This document shows, in pieces, positions 43,649-54,639 of a stretch of DNA of 64,000 bases. Position 1 is the first letter of the stretch, and every line of letters begins with the position of its first letter. Made by a program: the position numbers and the translations under genes. Source of the stretch: Muscardinus avellanarius (Eukaryota > Chordata > Mammalia > Rodentia > Gliridae); assembly GCA_963383645.1 (NCBI GenBank), contig OY726565.1, forward strand, positions 40,513,944-40,577,943, given 5' to 3'. The notes under the pieces are model-generated. The model did not search any database. It was not told the DNA's origin and saw only the letters and a list, made by a program, of their open reading frames with translations.

Positions 43649-43770
43649 GTGAGGCCCTTTGCAACTCAGTGAGACCCTGTTTCAAAATAAAGAATAAAAA
43701 ATCAGGCTGGGGGTGTAGCTTGAAGGTAGAATGCCTCAGGGTTCCATCCCCAGGACCACACACACACACA
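43649..43770 (+). mobile_element. SINE, 3' half, remainder of split copy
   Basis: Continues the SINE of 39068-39157 from 'gtgaggccctttgcaactca' through the ID half and CA/A tail. Confidence 0.9.
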
Positions 43771-43837
43771 AAAAAAGTCTCTTGTAAGCAGCATATAATT
43801 GGATCATGTTTCTGCTAATATCTTTATTTTTTTGTGT

Positions 43838-44036
43838 GTGGTACTGGGTGGAACTTAGGGGCCTTTCTACCTCTGCACTATACTCCCAGACCTATTTTAT
43901 ACTTTATTTGTAAACAGGGTCTCACTAAATTGCTGAGAGCTTCACTCAGTAGCTGAGGCTGGCTTTGAACCTGTGTGATTCTCCTGTCTTAACCTCCCAA
44001 GCATTGGGATTACAAGCGTGCACCACCATGCCTGGC
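43838..44036 (-). mobile_element. Dimeric B1-ID SINE
   Basis: Antisense, full length, 'ccaccatgcctggccc' end. Confidence 0.9.
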
Positions 44037-44137
44037 CCAGGTAATATCTATGTTTCAACTGAAGAGTTTAATCCATTTATCTTTAAAGGAGTTACTAATA
44101 AATATGGATTTATTTTTGTTATCCTTTTTTTTTCTTT

Positions 44138-44334
44138 GTATTACTGAGGATTGAACCGTGGGGCATTCTACTTCTGAGCTACATGCTCAGACCCTTTTAA
44201 AATTTTTTTTGTTTGGAAACAGGGTCTCATTAGTTGCTGAGAATCTTGTGTTGCTGAGGCTGGCCTGGAACCTGCACCCTCCTGTCTCAGCTTCCCAAGT
44301 ACCGGGATTATAGGAATGCACCACCATGCTCGAA
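44138..44334 (-). mobile_element. Dimeric SINE, diverged
   Basis: Antisense, middle partly deleted ('aatcttgtgttgctgaggct'). Confidence 0.85.
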
Positions 44335-44394
44335 TATTTCTGTCATCTTGATATTTGTTTTCTATCTCCTTGTAGCTCTTTTTATCTTTATTTA

Positions 44395-44520
44395 TTTTTT
44401 AAAAAATTATTTGTATATTGCAATTATATGTAATAGTGAAATTCATAGTGACACATTCATATATGCACATAACATTGTTTGGTTTGTTTCCTTTTTATCT
44501 CTCCTTTCCCCATTCTTTTG
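44395..44520 (-). mobile_element. L1-type 3' module, diverged
   Basis: 'gtatattgcaattatatgta' then 'cacattcatatatgcacata' and a C-rich 'ctctcctttccccattc'. It has the same layout as the 3' modules at 33002 and 56130, antisense. Confidence 0.45.
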
Positions 44521-44539
44521 TAGTGAAATATTCAAATTT

Positions 44540-44735
44540 CTTTCTCATTTTCTCTTCAGTTATTTTCCTTGTGGTTACCATGGAGATTACATTCAACATA
44601 CTAACATTAACATATTCGAATTCAAATGCAAGAATTATGCTCCTCTTAACAGCTTCATCCCTATACCTCTCAGTTGTTGTTACTAAATTACATCTTTAGT
44701 CTGTGTCCAAAAACATAAACAGTATTTTAAAAATA
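44540..44735 (-). mobile_element. Old L1 fragment
   Basis: 'tccttgtggttaccatggag' and 'attacattcaacatactaac' match a block of ancient mammalian L1, antisense. It probably continues at 46263-46930 beyond several SINEs. Confidence 0.6.
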
Positions 44736-44749
44736 CATTAGTTTCCAAC

Positions 44750-44939
44750 TGGGCATGGTGGCACACATTTGTAATACTAGGATTTGGGAGGCTGAGACAG
44801 GAGGATCGCAGGTTAGAAGCCAGCCTAAGGAACTTAGTGAGACTGTCAAAAACTTAGTGAGACCCTGTTTCTAAAGAAAAATAAAATAGGACTCAGAATG
44901 ACGCTTGGGGGGTAGAATGTTCTTGTGTTCAATCCTCAA

Positions 44940-44980
<41 letters not shown>
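44750..44980 (+). mobile_element. Dimeric SINE with (CA)n tail
   Basis: Plus-strand copy (44750-44941) with about 19 CA units. Confidence 0.9.
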
Positions 44981-44981
<1 letters not shown>

Positions 44982-45032
44982 TAGTCTCTTAAATTACACA
45001 GGAAATAAAATGTGGAGTTAAAATCCAAAGTC

Positions 45033-45270
45033 CAGCTGGGTGTGGCGGTGCACACTTGTAATCCTAGTACTTGGGAGGCTGAGACAGGCAGATCACAAGT
45101 TCAAGGCCAGCCTCAGCTACTTAGTGAGACTCTCAGCAACTTAGTGAGACCCTGTTTCAAAATAAAGAATAAAAAATAAGGCTGACTGTGTAGCTTAGAG
45201 GTAGAATGCCCCTGGTTTTAGTCTCCGGTATCATAATAAAGAAACAAAATAAAACAAAACAAAAAACTCA
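45033..45270 (+). mobile_element. Dimeric B1-ID SINE
   Basis: Plus-strand, full length, with an AAAC-type tail. Confidence 0.9.
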
Positions 45271-45332
45271 AAAGTTACAATTGGACTAGCTTGTAGAATA
45301 ATACTTTTTTTTGTGTGTGTGTGTGTGTGTGG

Positions 45333-45385
45333 TTTAGGGTTGAACCCAGTGGCATCTACCTCTGAGCCAAACTCCAGCCTAGTAT

Positions 45386-45424
<39 letters not shown>

Positions 45425-45769
45425 TGGTGGTACTGGGGTTCCTGGAAGCCCTTCTACCTCCAGGCTACACTCCCAGACCTATTTTTACATTTTTATTTGG
45501 AAACAGGGTCTCCTTTTTATTTGGAAACAGGGTCTCCTAAACCAGCACGCGGCTGGCTTCGAACCTGCGCGATCCCTAACTTGCCTTCCAAGTGCGGGGA
45601 TTATAAGCATGTGTCACGACGCCTGGCTTATTCTTTATTTTGAAACTGGATTTCACTGAGTTATAGAGGGCCTTACTTCTTAGCTGAGGCTGGTTACAAA
45701 TCTGTGATTCTCCTGCCTCAGCCTCCCAAGTACTGGGATTATAAATGTGCAACACCATGCCTGGCTTAT
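45333..45769 (-). mobile_element. SINE hosting a short-middle SINE
   Basis: Antisense outer copy: ID half 45333-45383, B1 half about 45630-45769. A short GT run (45314-45332) is at its tail. Confidence 0.85.
45384..45629 (-). mobile_element. Short-middle SINE with (TTTA)n tail, nested
   Basis: Antisense. The tail is about 10 TTTA units (45384-45425). The element contains a local tandem duplication of 'tttttatttggaaacagggt' and the bases after it (about 45490-45537), and the fused middle 'ctcctaaaccagcacgcggc'. Confidence 0.88.
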
Positions 45770-45822
45770 GTTTTTTTTTTTTTTTTTTTTTAAAGTATTA
45801 GTTATTGAAATTATGTAGAAAA

Positions 45823-46014
45823 GCCAGGTGTGATGGCTCATGCTTGTAATCCAAGAGCTTCGGAGGCTGAGACAGGAGGATCGCACAGGTTTGAAACCAG
45901 CCTCAGCAACTTAGTGAGGCTCTCAGCAACTTAGAGTGTTTCCAAATAAAGTATAAAAAAGGTCTGAGTAGAAAGTCCCTGGGTTCTACCCCCAGTACTA
46001 CACACACAAAAAAA
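45823..46014 (+). mobile_element. Dimeric SINE with TSD
   Basis: Plus-strand; the middle and A box are partly deleted ('aggtctgagtagaaagtccc'). 'ttatgtagaaaa' flanks it at about 45811 and 46016. Confidence 0.9.
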
Positions 46015-46061
46015 GTTATGTAGAAAACAAAAGTAGACTTATAAGTCTTTTTTTTTTTTTT

Positions 46062-46259
46062 CTGGTACTAGGGATGGAACCCACGGGCATTCTACCTCCG
46101 AGCTACACCCCAAACCAATTTTTTATTCTTTATTTTGAAACAGGGTCTCAATGAGTAGCAAAGGGTCTCACTAAGTAGCGGAGACTGTCTGTGAACCATG
46201 ATCCTCCTGTCTCAGCCTTCTGAATGCTGGGATTACAAGCGTGTGCCACCATGCCTGGT
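46062..46259 (-). mobile_element. Dimeric SINE with TSD
   Basis: Antisense, full length. 'ttataagt' lies on both sides (about 46038 and 46259). Confidence 0.9.
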
Positions 46260-46262
46260 TTA

Positions 46263-46930
46263 TAAGTAATTTTTACAATAATCCTAGGTTTTGTAATTGC
46301 CCACATATATACCTTTATTTCTTTCTATAGCTTTGAATTACTGCTAAGTGCCTTTTATTTTCAACTGGTAGGACTCTCAGGGCAGATCTAATGGTAATGA
46401 ACTCCCTTAGCCTTTATTTATCTGGGTGTATTTTGATCTCTTTTAAAGGACAATTCTGCCAGGTATGGAATTCTGTTAACATATCGACCCATTGCCTTCT
46501 GTCTCCTGAAGTTTCTAATGAGAAGCTTGCTCATATTCTTATTTATAATTCCATATCTCTCTTGCTGCTTTTGAAGTTCTTTGACTTTGGACAGTTTGAT
46601 TATAATGCATCTCTGCCCGGATCTCTTGAGTTCATCCTAGTTGGAGTGCATTGAGTTTCTTAAATGTTTGTATTTATGTCTTTCATCAGATTTTGCAAGT
46701 TTTCAGCCAGTGGTTTTTTTTGTTTTAATTATATTTACTCTGTACTTTCTTTTTTCTTCCTCTGGGAAAATGCACAGTATATAGATATGGGTCTCTTTGA
46801 TGTCCCTTAGTCTCAGTTCACTTTTCTTCAATATTTTTTCCTTTTGGTTTCTAAAATCTGATCATTTCAATTATCTTGTTTTTATATTGCCTTAATTCCT
46901 TCCTTGACTTTACATTTTGAAATAATTTTA
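46263..46930 (-). mobile_element. Old L1 fragment
   Basis: 'gcagatctaatggtaatgaa', 'ttctgccaggtatggaattc', 'ttgactttggacagtttgat' and 'cagttcacttttcttcaata' follow the order of a conserved ancient L1 block, antisense. Substituted throughout; no open frame of use. Confidence 0.75.
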
Positions 46931-46954
46931 TAAACTTTTTTTTTTTTTTTTTTT

Positions 46955-47151
46955 GCGGGTCTGGGAATGGAACCCAGGGGCATTCGACCTCTAAGCCACA
47001 CCCTCTGTCGTATTTTTTCTTCTTTATTTGGAAACAGGGTCTCACTGAGTTGCAGAGGGCCTCACTATGTAGCTGAGGCTGTGAACCGCGATCCTCCGGT
47101 CTCAGCCTCCCGAATGCTGGGATTACAAGCATGCACTACCATGCCTGGCTT
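46955..47151 (-). mobile_element. Dimeric SINE with TSD
   Basis: Antisense, full length. 'taattttataaactttt' flanks it at about 46924 and 47151. Confidence 0.93.
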
Positions 47152-47167
47152 AATTTTATAAACTTTT

Positions 47168-47639
47168 TAACAAAATAAGAAACAAATTAAAATCATCTAC
47201 CCAAGTTTATAGTAGCTTGGACTTTAAAGAGTTACAGCTTTTCTTTTTAGATCTTTACATTTCAGGTAGGACTGACTGAAATAACAAACTTCTAAGTAAT
47301 CTTAAACAGCACCTGATCTTAGTACAGAAAGTAAAAGAGAAAAAAAGAGCAGCTTATGTTTTTTTTTTTTCTTTTCTTTTCTCTTTGGGGCTTTTCTGGA
47401 AGGATGAGACAAAAAGGGGTATAATTATAAACAGGACTTGGGTACCCAAGTTAGCCTGGTTTCCTGATGACTAAGAAGCGAGAGAAATGGAGGTCACCCG
47501 AGAAGCAGTGAGTCACTTTATGAGAGGATCTTGGTCTGGAGGAGAAAGTCAGGGTGGAGAACCTGGCACCCATGCCCATGATGGACCTCACAGTGTGGGA
47601 TGCTGCCTTTAGGGTTGCCTAAGGCTCTTTAGCTTTGAC
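47168..47639 (-). other. Uncertain ERV-flank stretch
   Basis: AT-rich part (47168-47400) followed by sequence continuous with the gag relic. No protease motif can be read. May hold the start of pol in eroded form. Confidence 0.35.
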
Positions 47640-48061
47640 CCAGATAATGGGAGCCTGGAGAATTAGTCCTGGGACCCATCACTGGGGACTGGGGTCTGAG
47701 GACACCAGATTCCTCCGGATCTGGGAGCACTCGGACTTCCAGTGGCCTCTCCTTACAAGATAAGCAGGGTTTTGAGAGGCATCTATGGCTTCTTTGCTGA
47801 GGGCATTCTCATTTGAAATGCCTCGGCTTCTCACACCTAAAGCGGACCTGAGCGGGGCTCCCCTGGGGGTGGTGCACATCCTGAGCAGCCAGATTTTTTC
47901 CATATGCTTTCTCTTTTGTTTTCCCTTTTCCAAGTCTCTGTTATAATTAGCAGCCTGCATTAGTTGATCCAAAGTAGATTTATTGGGATTTGACACCAGC
48001 TTTTGTAGTTTCCTCCTTACATCAGGTGTGGATTGGGTCAGAAAGTTATCTTTTTTTTTTT

Positions 48062-48264
48062 TTGCAGTGCTGAGGATGGAACCCAGGGTCTTCTACCTCT
48101 GTGCTACACTCTCAGACCTATTTTATATTTTTTATTTGGAAACAGGGTCTCACTAAGTTGATGAGAGCCTCACTAAGTAGCTGAGTCTGGCTTTGAACCT
48201 GCGCGATCCTCCTGTCTCAGCCTCCCAAGTACAAGGATGACAAGTGTGCGCCACCACGCCCAGC
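48062..48264 (-). mobile_element. SINE inside the gag relic
   Basis: Antisense, full length. Near-copies 'aaagttatcttt' and 'aaatttatcttt' flank it. Confidence 0.9.
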
Positions 48265-48593
48265 AGAAATTTATCTTTAAGGATGACCTTTCTTCCTATT
48301 GATTCTGGGGTAAGATTAGTGAATGTAACCATGATTTTCATAAGTCTTTCCAGGTAGATCATTGGGGGTTCTTTCAGGCCTTGATGTATGGTTGCCAACA
48401 GTGCATAATTGAGGGGTTTAACTTCCCAGTTCTTCCAGTAGACAATATAAATCATAATTGTTGCCTACCTACTGGGATTTCTGATACACTTGCTCCCTTT
48501 CCAAGGATGTTAGGGTTTGGTCTGGGAGCAGCTGTTTGTCCCTCCAAGTGAGGTCATAAAAAGAGGCCAGTGATTTTTTTTTTTTTTTTTTTT

Positions 48594-48796
48594 TGGTGGT
48601 ACTGGGGGTGGAACCCAGAGGCTTTCTACCTCCGGGCTATACTCTCAGACCTATTTTCTATTTTATTTGGAAACAGGGTCTCACTAAGTTGCTGAGAGAC
48701 TCACCAAGTAGCTGAGGTTGGCTTTGAACCTGTGCGATCCTCCTGTCTCAGCCTCCCAAGTGCGGGGATTACAAGTGTGCGCCACCATGCCCAGCT
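48594..48796 (-). mobile_element. SINE inside the gag relic
   Basis: Antisense, full length, T-run tail. 'agg(c/t)cagtgatttt' flanks it at about 48560 and 48799. Confidence 0.92.
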
Positions 48797-49050
48797 AAGG
48801 AGGTCAGTGATTTTAAGGTCTGTACATATTGGTAAGGGTTGGTCATGTAATTACCTAAGTCTTTTCTGATCTTCTTAAATGCAGCCTGTGGGAATGTTTC
48901 ATGGGTAATCTGGGGACTGCGCTTTCTTCCTTCCATTGCAACAAGAGGAAACACTCCCATGGGTGTCAGAAGAGGCACCTTAGATGCCGTGTCTCTCACA
49001 GTGCTCTCACCCTCTTTTGCTGGGGTCAGTAGCTGAGATCCCATCTATGA

Positions 49051-49959
49051 AAGAGGTATACTTATGCTAGAAGCCAAGCAGGGATGAGTCCAGTGAGACT
49101 TCATGACAGTGGCTTCACGGTCCACTGGGAATGACTTCTGAGCATGAGCATGAAGCTTTGCCACTTTTGCCTCTGCCTCGATCCATCCTTCCCTGTCTGT
49201 TGTCCCCTCAGAGGGTGTGCTTGTGCCTTACTGAGCCTGTTGTCTTTGTCTGGGCGGGTCCCATATATATGATACCCCAGGTATCACTGGGGTATCAGGT
49301 ATCATTGGGTTCTCCAATTTCTAAGACATCATCATTCTTAAAATACTCATGACAGTCATGGAGAATGGTGGCCACTAGAGCTTCCCTGTTGTAATCTGTT
49401 TTTTTTTTCTTTCTTTCTCAAGATTACTCTCATTTATGTCTCACAGGACCAAAGACCATTGGATTCTAACTAGGTGATGACAGCCATTCAGAGATGTTTT
49501 TAAAAGTGTGTCTCATCTAAGAAGGGGGCAGACTGGGTGGACAGAATGGATGGACAGACTGGGGGCCTCACAAGACAAGGTTTCCCTTGGAACCTCACTG
49601 GAAACCCTGACACTAATTTAGTCCCACTTGTGTGGCAATAGGCAGCAAGAACCTTATCCTTGAGGGGTACAGATTACTTTCTGGCTGCTGCTGATCTGGG
49701 AGCTCCCTTCCTGCCTGCTCTACACTATTTATGGGGATGTTTATATACAACTTTTGGGTATAACTTTTAGAGTTGGAGTTTGGCTGTGGTTATGCTGTGG
49801 TTGGGGTGGGAGGTTCCACATTCATGGAGAGCCTAGCAGTGCTGGAACTCACAGTCATCCACTGGGGTCTGATCTTATCCTGCTCAGGGAGAAGTACTGA
49901 CCTTGCAGGCTATAGTGGTGTCAGGTTTTAGACCACTATTGAGAAGAGCGGGACCCCAT
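49051..49959 (-). other. Probable ERV leader/matrix region, unread
   Basis: Lies upstream (minus strand) of the gag relic. I recognise no matrix protein. Contains a small direct repeat 'ggtatcactggggtatcagg' region at about 49280. Confidence 0.35.
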
Positions 49960-50212
49960 GTGTAGGGTGCCAAATTGTTTTTATGGTTTAGTGTTCACCA
50001 CTCTGTGGGATACACGGCGTCTTTCAGCCCCCCTTTAAGCCTCTGGAGTTTGTAACTTTTTAGGTCTCAGTGTCCGGGTTTATCTTATCTCGTTGCCATG
50101 TCGACTTAGCAGCAATCTGCTGGATTTAGCTTATCTTCGTTGCTATGGTAATGGCCTGCTTGCAGGTCAGCTTAAAGCAGCCAGCATAAGGCAGCACAGA
50201 AATCTAACCTGA
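49960..50212 (-). repeat. Possible LTR end and primer site of the gag-relic ERV
   Basis: On the minus strand 'tttggcaccctacacatggg' resembles a decayed lysine-tRNA-type primer site, and the sequence upstream (50212-49985) would be LTR. Position fits; LTR start and partner LTR not seen. Confidence 0.35.
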
Positions 50213-50275
50213 GTCACTCCTGTCTCAGGGTCCCAAGTACTAGTATTATAGGCATGCTGTACCACGCCTGACTTG
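50213..50275 (-). mobile_element. SINE fragment (B1 end)
   Basis: Antisense 5' end of the B1 half only, 'gggtcccaagtactagtatt ... accacgcctgactt'. Confidence 0.75.
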
Positions 50276-50606
50276 AAGTTTCAACATATAAATTTTTAGA
50301 GAACACAAATATTCAATCCATGGCATATTTCTAATAGCCAAAGGATAGTTTAGAGTATTTGTAAACAGCAATATTACCATACAATTTGATTATTGCCAGT
50401 ATGATAGATAAAAAGTTGTATCTAATTTTATTTTTAATTCACATTTATTTCCATGTATATTTAAAGTCAAACTTGTTTTCAGATATCAGGAAACCTTTTT
50501 TCCCCCAACTGTAAACTTTTTATGTCCTTTTTCTATTTTTCTTTAAAGTAATTTTGTCTTTTTCTTATTTGCTCACAAAGTCTTTTTTTTTTTTTTTTTT
50601 TTTTTT
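50276..50606. other. No recognisable feature
   Basis: AT-rich; ends in a run of about 26 T that is the tail of the next SINE. Confidence 0.5.
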
Positions 50607-50799
50607 TGGTACTGGAGATTGAACCCAGAGGCATTCTACCTCTGAACTACATCCCAAGCTCTCTTATTTTTTATTTTGAAACAGAGACTCACAAATTTGC
50701 TGAGGACATTGCTAAGTTTCCAAGACTGACCTACCTGAAATCTTCCTGTCTCAGCCTCCCAAGTACTGGGATTACAATTGTGCACCACCACACCCAGCT
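50607..50799 (-). mobile_element. Dimeric B1-ID SINE
   Basis: Antisense with a long T run on its tail side (50582-50606). Confidence 0.88.
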
Positions 50800-50863
50800 T
50801 CATAAAGACTTCTTTACATGCTAATTAATATAGATTTTAATTGTCCTCTGTAATACATGTTGC

Positions 50864-51057
50864 ATCCAGGAATGTTGGTACATGCCTGTAATCCTAGTAC
50901 TTGGGAGGTTGAGACAGGAGGATTGCAGGTTCGAGGACAACCTCAGCAAGTAATGAGACTCTCATCAACTTAACAAGACCTTGTTTCAAAATAAAACTTA
51001 ATAAATGGGACTCAGGGTGAAGCTCAGAGGTAAAATGGCCCTATGTTCAATCCCCAG
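50864..51057 (+). mobile_element. Dimeric B1-ID SINE
   Basis: Plus-strand, ending in a short (TA)n tail. Confidence 0.87.
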
Positions 51058-51295
51058 TATATATATATATAATATTTCTCTAGTTTGCTATTTGACATTT
51101 GACTTCATGGTGTTTTCTTTTTTGGTTGTTGTTATTGTTGGCAGAAGACATTTTATGTTTTGTAGTCATGTATACCAGTATTTTTATAGTTCCTGGACTT
51201 TGTGGCATACTTAGAAAGCTTCCACATCTCAATATTATTTAAAAAATCCCTCTATATGTCCTACCTACCTACCTCTCTTTTTCTTTATTTTTTTT

Positions 51296-51609
51296 TTTGA
51301 TACTGGGGATTGAACCCAGGAACATTCTTTGAGCTATATCCTCAGCCATATTTTTATTTCTTGTAACTAGACATGGTGGCTTGTGCCTGTAACACCAGTA
51401 CTTGGGAGGCTGAGACAGGAGGATCACAGTTTCGAAGACAGCCTCAGCAATGTAATGAGACTCTCAGCAACTTAGTGAGATCCTATCTCAAAATAAAAAA
51501 AATAAAAAGGGCTAGGGGTGTTGCTCAGAGGTAGAATGCCCATGGGTTCAATCTCCAGTACCACAGAAAAGAAAGAAAGGAAGAAAGAAAGAAAGAAGAA
51601 AGAAAGAAA

Positions 51610-51641
<32 letters not shown>

Positions 51642-51745
51642 GAAGGAAGAAGATCTTGCTAAGTTACCAAATGCTGCTGGTCTTGAACCTAAGATCCTCC
51701 TGCCTCATCCTCCAAAGTACTGGAATGCATCTCCATACCTAGCTT
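51296..51745 (-). mobile_element. SINE hosting an opposite-strand SINE
   Basis: Antisense outer copy: ID half 51296-51362, B1 half about 51651-51745. A plus-strand SINE interrupts it. Confidence 0.83.
51366..51650 (+). mobile_element. Nested SINE with (GAAA)n tail
   Basis: Plus-strand copy (51366-51562) with about 85 bp of GAAA/GAA/GGAA units as its tail. The Lys/Arg frame through the tail is not a gene. Confidence 0.92.
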
Positions 51746-51989
51746 ATATTTTCTTTTAATGCTTCTATGATATTTCATTGTTACATTTAGCCTGCAGTTT
51801 ATTTTGCTGTAAAGAATAAGTAATGGTCCAGTGGATATTTTCACACATGTCTATCCAAGGTATTCTATAGCAAACTGAGCAAACATCTATATGAGAAGTT
51901 GTATGTCATTAAAATAAATGGTTGGACATTCAAATGATCAAGTGCAAACTTATCTTGAATTTATTCAAAACCTAAAATCATTTATATTT

Positions 51990-52193
51990 TTGTGGTACAA
52001 GGGATTGAACCCAGGGACATCCTACCTCTGAGTTCATCCTAGCCCTATTTTTATTTTTATTTTTATTTTGAAACAGGGTCTCACTAAGTTGTGGAGGGCC
52101 TTGATTAGTTACTTAGACTGGCCATGAATCTACATCCTTTCTGACTCAGCCTCCTAAGTACTGATAGTACAGGCGTGCCCACCATACCTGGCT
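51990..52193 (-). mobile_element. Dimeric B1-ID SINE, diverged
   Basis: Antisense, both halves present, ending 'cccaccatacctggct'. Confidence 0.86.
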
Positions 52194-53456
52194 AAAATGA
52201 TTTGTTTGTTCTGGAACTTCCCAACTATTTTCAGTGCAATATGTCAGTTTCATACTTAAATGAAATATTCAAAACCAACTTCTAAAATTCAGCATGACTT
52301 GATATCATTTTCACAACAATAAAAGTGGTTGTAAGATCAATTTTATTTAAATATTCAGACAAAAGTTAAGCATGAGGCTAATTTTGGGGAGCAGAATATA
52401 TGCGTTGGCACAGAGACAATTTGAAACCCAGTTAGCGATTTTCCCTGTTTAAAAAACTTGGAACCTTGTATTCTGGGCTGAGATTTTCATGGTCTTGTTG
52501 CATTTCTTTCTTTCACTGAAAAAATATATTATGAGTGCTTAACTCTGCAGATAACTTCAGACCATGATTGTACAGACAATCTCTCAATGCATTAGTGTTA
52601 CTCTATTAAGTTGCAGCCTCTGTGTGGGGAGGAAGGGCAGATGCAGGCAGGAGAGAGTAATACAAGAAGAGGAACGCAGGAAGAGGCTGGAAGGGGAAAG
52701 GAAGGGGACTTCTTGACGAGGAGCTCTGCTTCAAAGCTCCAAGGAGCACTTCAGATCTCTAGACCCAGGGGACTTCAAAGCCAGTAGAAAGAGGATCAAA
52801 CTAAATTGCTTGAGAAAGACGGGGAACTATCTGCTGTTATTTTCTGAGAAAAAATCTGTAGGTGAAGGTGAAATGATGACAAAACAAAATTAATGTGTGA
52901 CAGTGCACCTTTGGGGAAAGATAGAGAGACCAGGGCCTTGAGATTGCATTCTTTCCCTCTGAGTGTGTGCGGAAATGTGCAGGTCAGAAGTCCCAGTACA
53001 TTTTTCTGGACTCCAGGAGAGAATTATGCTGGGTGGTGTTACAATCCTAAGGTATGCATTGAGAGCATGGGAAAAGTCCCCTGCTGTGAATGAAGCTTTC
53101 CTACCTTTTATAAAGGATTTGTGTCAATACCTTTTACTCATCCACTTCCTGCTAACACTTTGACCCAGTATTGATGACTGCTAGTAAGAATGCAAAAGTA
53201 GCTGAAACCCCCTGTGCTGCCCTTGGGCAGGGAGATTACAGACTGGGTTGCCTGCTACCTGCCATGCTTCTCCCTCCCTTTTTCTCTGTGACCAGCCTTG
53301 GTATGTGAGGTATGCAAAGAGGGCTGTTTGCACCTGCTTTTGAAGGGAAGGACCGCTGGTACAGCATAGGTAGGAAAGTAGGGCGCTGGCCTGTTGGCAT
53401 ATAACCCAGATATGAAATATCAGATAGGACAGTAAAAAACAAAACAAAACAAAAGA
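52194..53456. other. Longest SINE-free stretch in the middle of the window
   Basis: About 1.26 kb without a clear repeat. Frames of 66-88 codons overlap on both strands near 52890-53490 with no family motif. Parts near 53220-53350 hint at an old LTR-type repeat, unconfirmed. Confidence 0.4.
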
Positions 53457-53641
53457 AGCTGGGCATGGTGGCGCACACTTGTAATCCCAGCATTAGGGAG
53501 GCTGAGATGGAAGGATCGTGGTTCTCGGACAGCCTCAGCTACTACTTAGTGAGGCCCTTTGCAACTCAGTGAGACCCTGTCTCAAAAATTAAAGAATAAA
53601 AAATAGGGCTGGGGTGTAGCTCAGAGGTAGAATGCCCCTGG
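53457..53641 (+). mobile_element. SINE fused head-on to a reversed fragment
   Basis: Plus-strand copy that stops at 'gaatgcccctgg' and passes directly into an antisense B1 end at 53641. Confidence 0.88.
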
Positions 53642-53695
53642 ATCCTCCTGCCTCCCAAATGCTGAAATTACAATTGAATGCCACCATGCTCAGCT
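53641..53695 (-). mobile_element. Reversed SINE B1-half fragment
   Basis: Antisense 'atcctcctgcctcccaaatg ... ccaccatgctcagct' directly joined to the preceding plus-strand SINE. Confidence 0.85.
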
Positions 53696-54278
53696 CACAA
53701 ATTGGAGTTTTCCTGGCTTTTTATTTCTATAATTATCCTAGGAAAAGGACCCATGGCGACACCAAATTCATAATAGTTTCACACCGTCCATCTCCACAGC
53801 CACCACTGTGCTGAGGTGGTGGTGAACTTCCACCCTTTTTGTACACTTCATGCTGAAGTATCATCATTTTTATACCTTTGCTAGGTAATATCTCATGATG
53901 ATTATAAACAAACCCCAGGGGATGTTATTTTATGTCCTCTAAAGGGATTTCATGCTAGCAACGACATTCAGAATCTCCTTTTCAAGTCTGTGTTAGATCA
54001 AAAAGATTGGTTTGTGCTAGTTATTTTGGCTATAAAAGAGAACCCTCCAGTTTCTTAAAATAGCAGACTTGCTTTAAAGTCTATAGTTTGACCTTTAAAC
54101 TAGTGATTTAAGCTCCCAAGCCATGAATAATTTCCATAATCAGCTATTTTCCTCTTCTCAAAGAAAAGGTAAAAAAGGAGTACACAACATTATGTAGACC
54201 TTTGCAATGAACTGTCTACAACCGTATACAGTATAATGCAATGACAACTATCCACAGAAAAAAATGCGCTTTTTTATT
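53696..54278. other. No recognisable gene
   Basis: Unique-looking DNA, no supported feature. Confidence 0.5.
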
Positions 54279-54474
54279 GTGGTACTGTGGATTGAACTCA
54301 GTGGCATTCTTCCTATGAGCTATACCCCATGCCTAATTTATTTTTTAGTTCAAGTACAGGGTCTCACTAAGTTGTGAAGGGCCTCACTAAGTTGCTGAGG
54401 CTCACCTCGAACCTGCGATCCTTCTGTCTCAGACACCCAACTACTAGGATTACAAGTGTATGCTGCTATGCCTA
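54279..54474 (-). mobile_element. Dimeric SINE, diverged
   Basis: Antisense, complete. Confidence 0.86.
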
Positions 54475-54639
54475 CCTAAAAAATTGTTTCATTATTCTTT
54501 TCTAGTTTTAGTTTCTATACATTTTAATTGTTTTATAATAGCACATAGAAAATAATGAACTCATTGGGAAGTCTGACTTGTAGCTCTGCTGCAACAAAAT
54601 TCTATTTCCAAAAGCTTTGGAAGAAAATATTTATTTTGA

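Larger units (their letters stand above)
47640..49050 (-). pseudogene. gag: Second ERV gag relic
   Basis: Minus strand, in order: a capsid piece with 'DLGNYMTNPYQYVQTLKSLT' (about 48860-48800), then after a SINE 'GLKEPPMIYLERLMKIMVTF' and 'NLTPESIGRKVILKDKFL' (48455-48270). After a second SINE come 'NPNKSTLDQLMQAANYNRD' (about 47990-47930) and a zinc-knuckle relic 'RRGHWKSEC'. The last resembles gammaretroviral nucleocapsid with its first cysteines lost. It differs from the gag at 40.8 kb, so it is a different class I family. Frames are broken. Confidence 0.82.
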
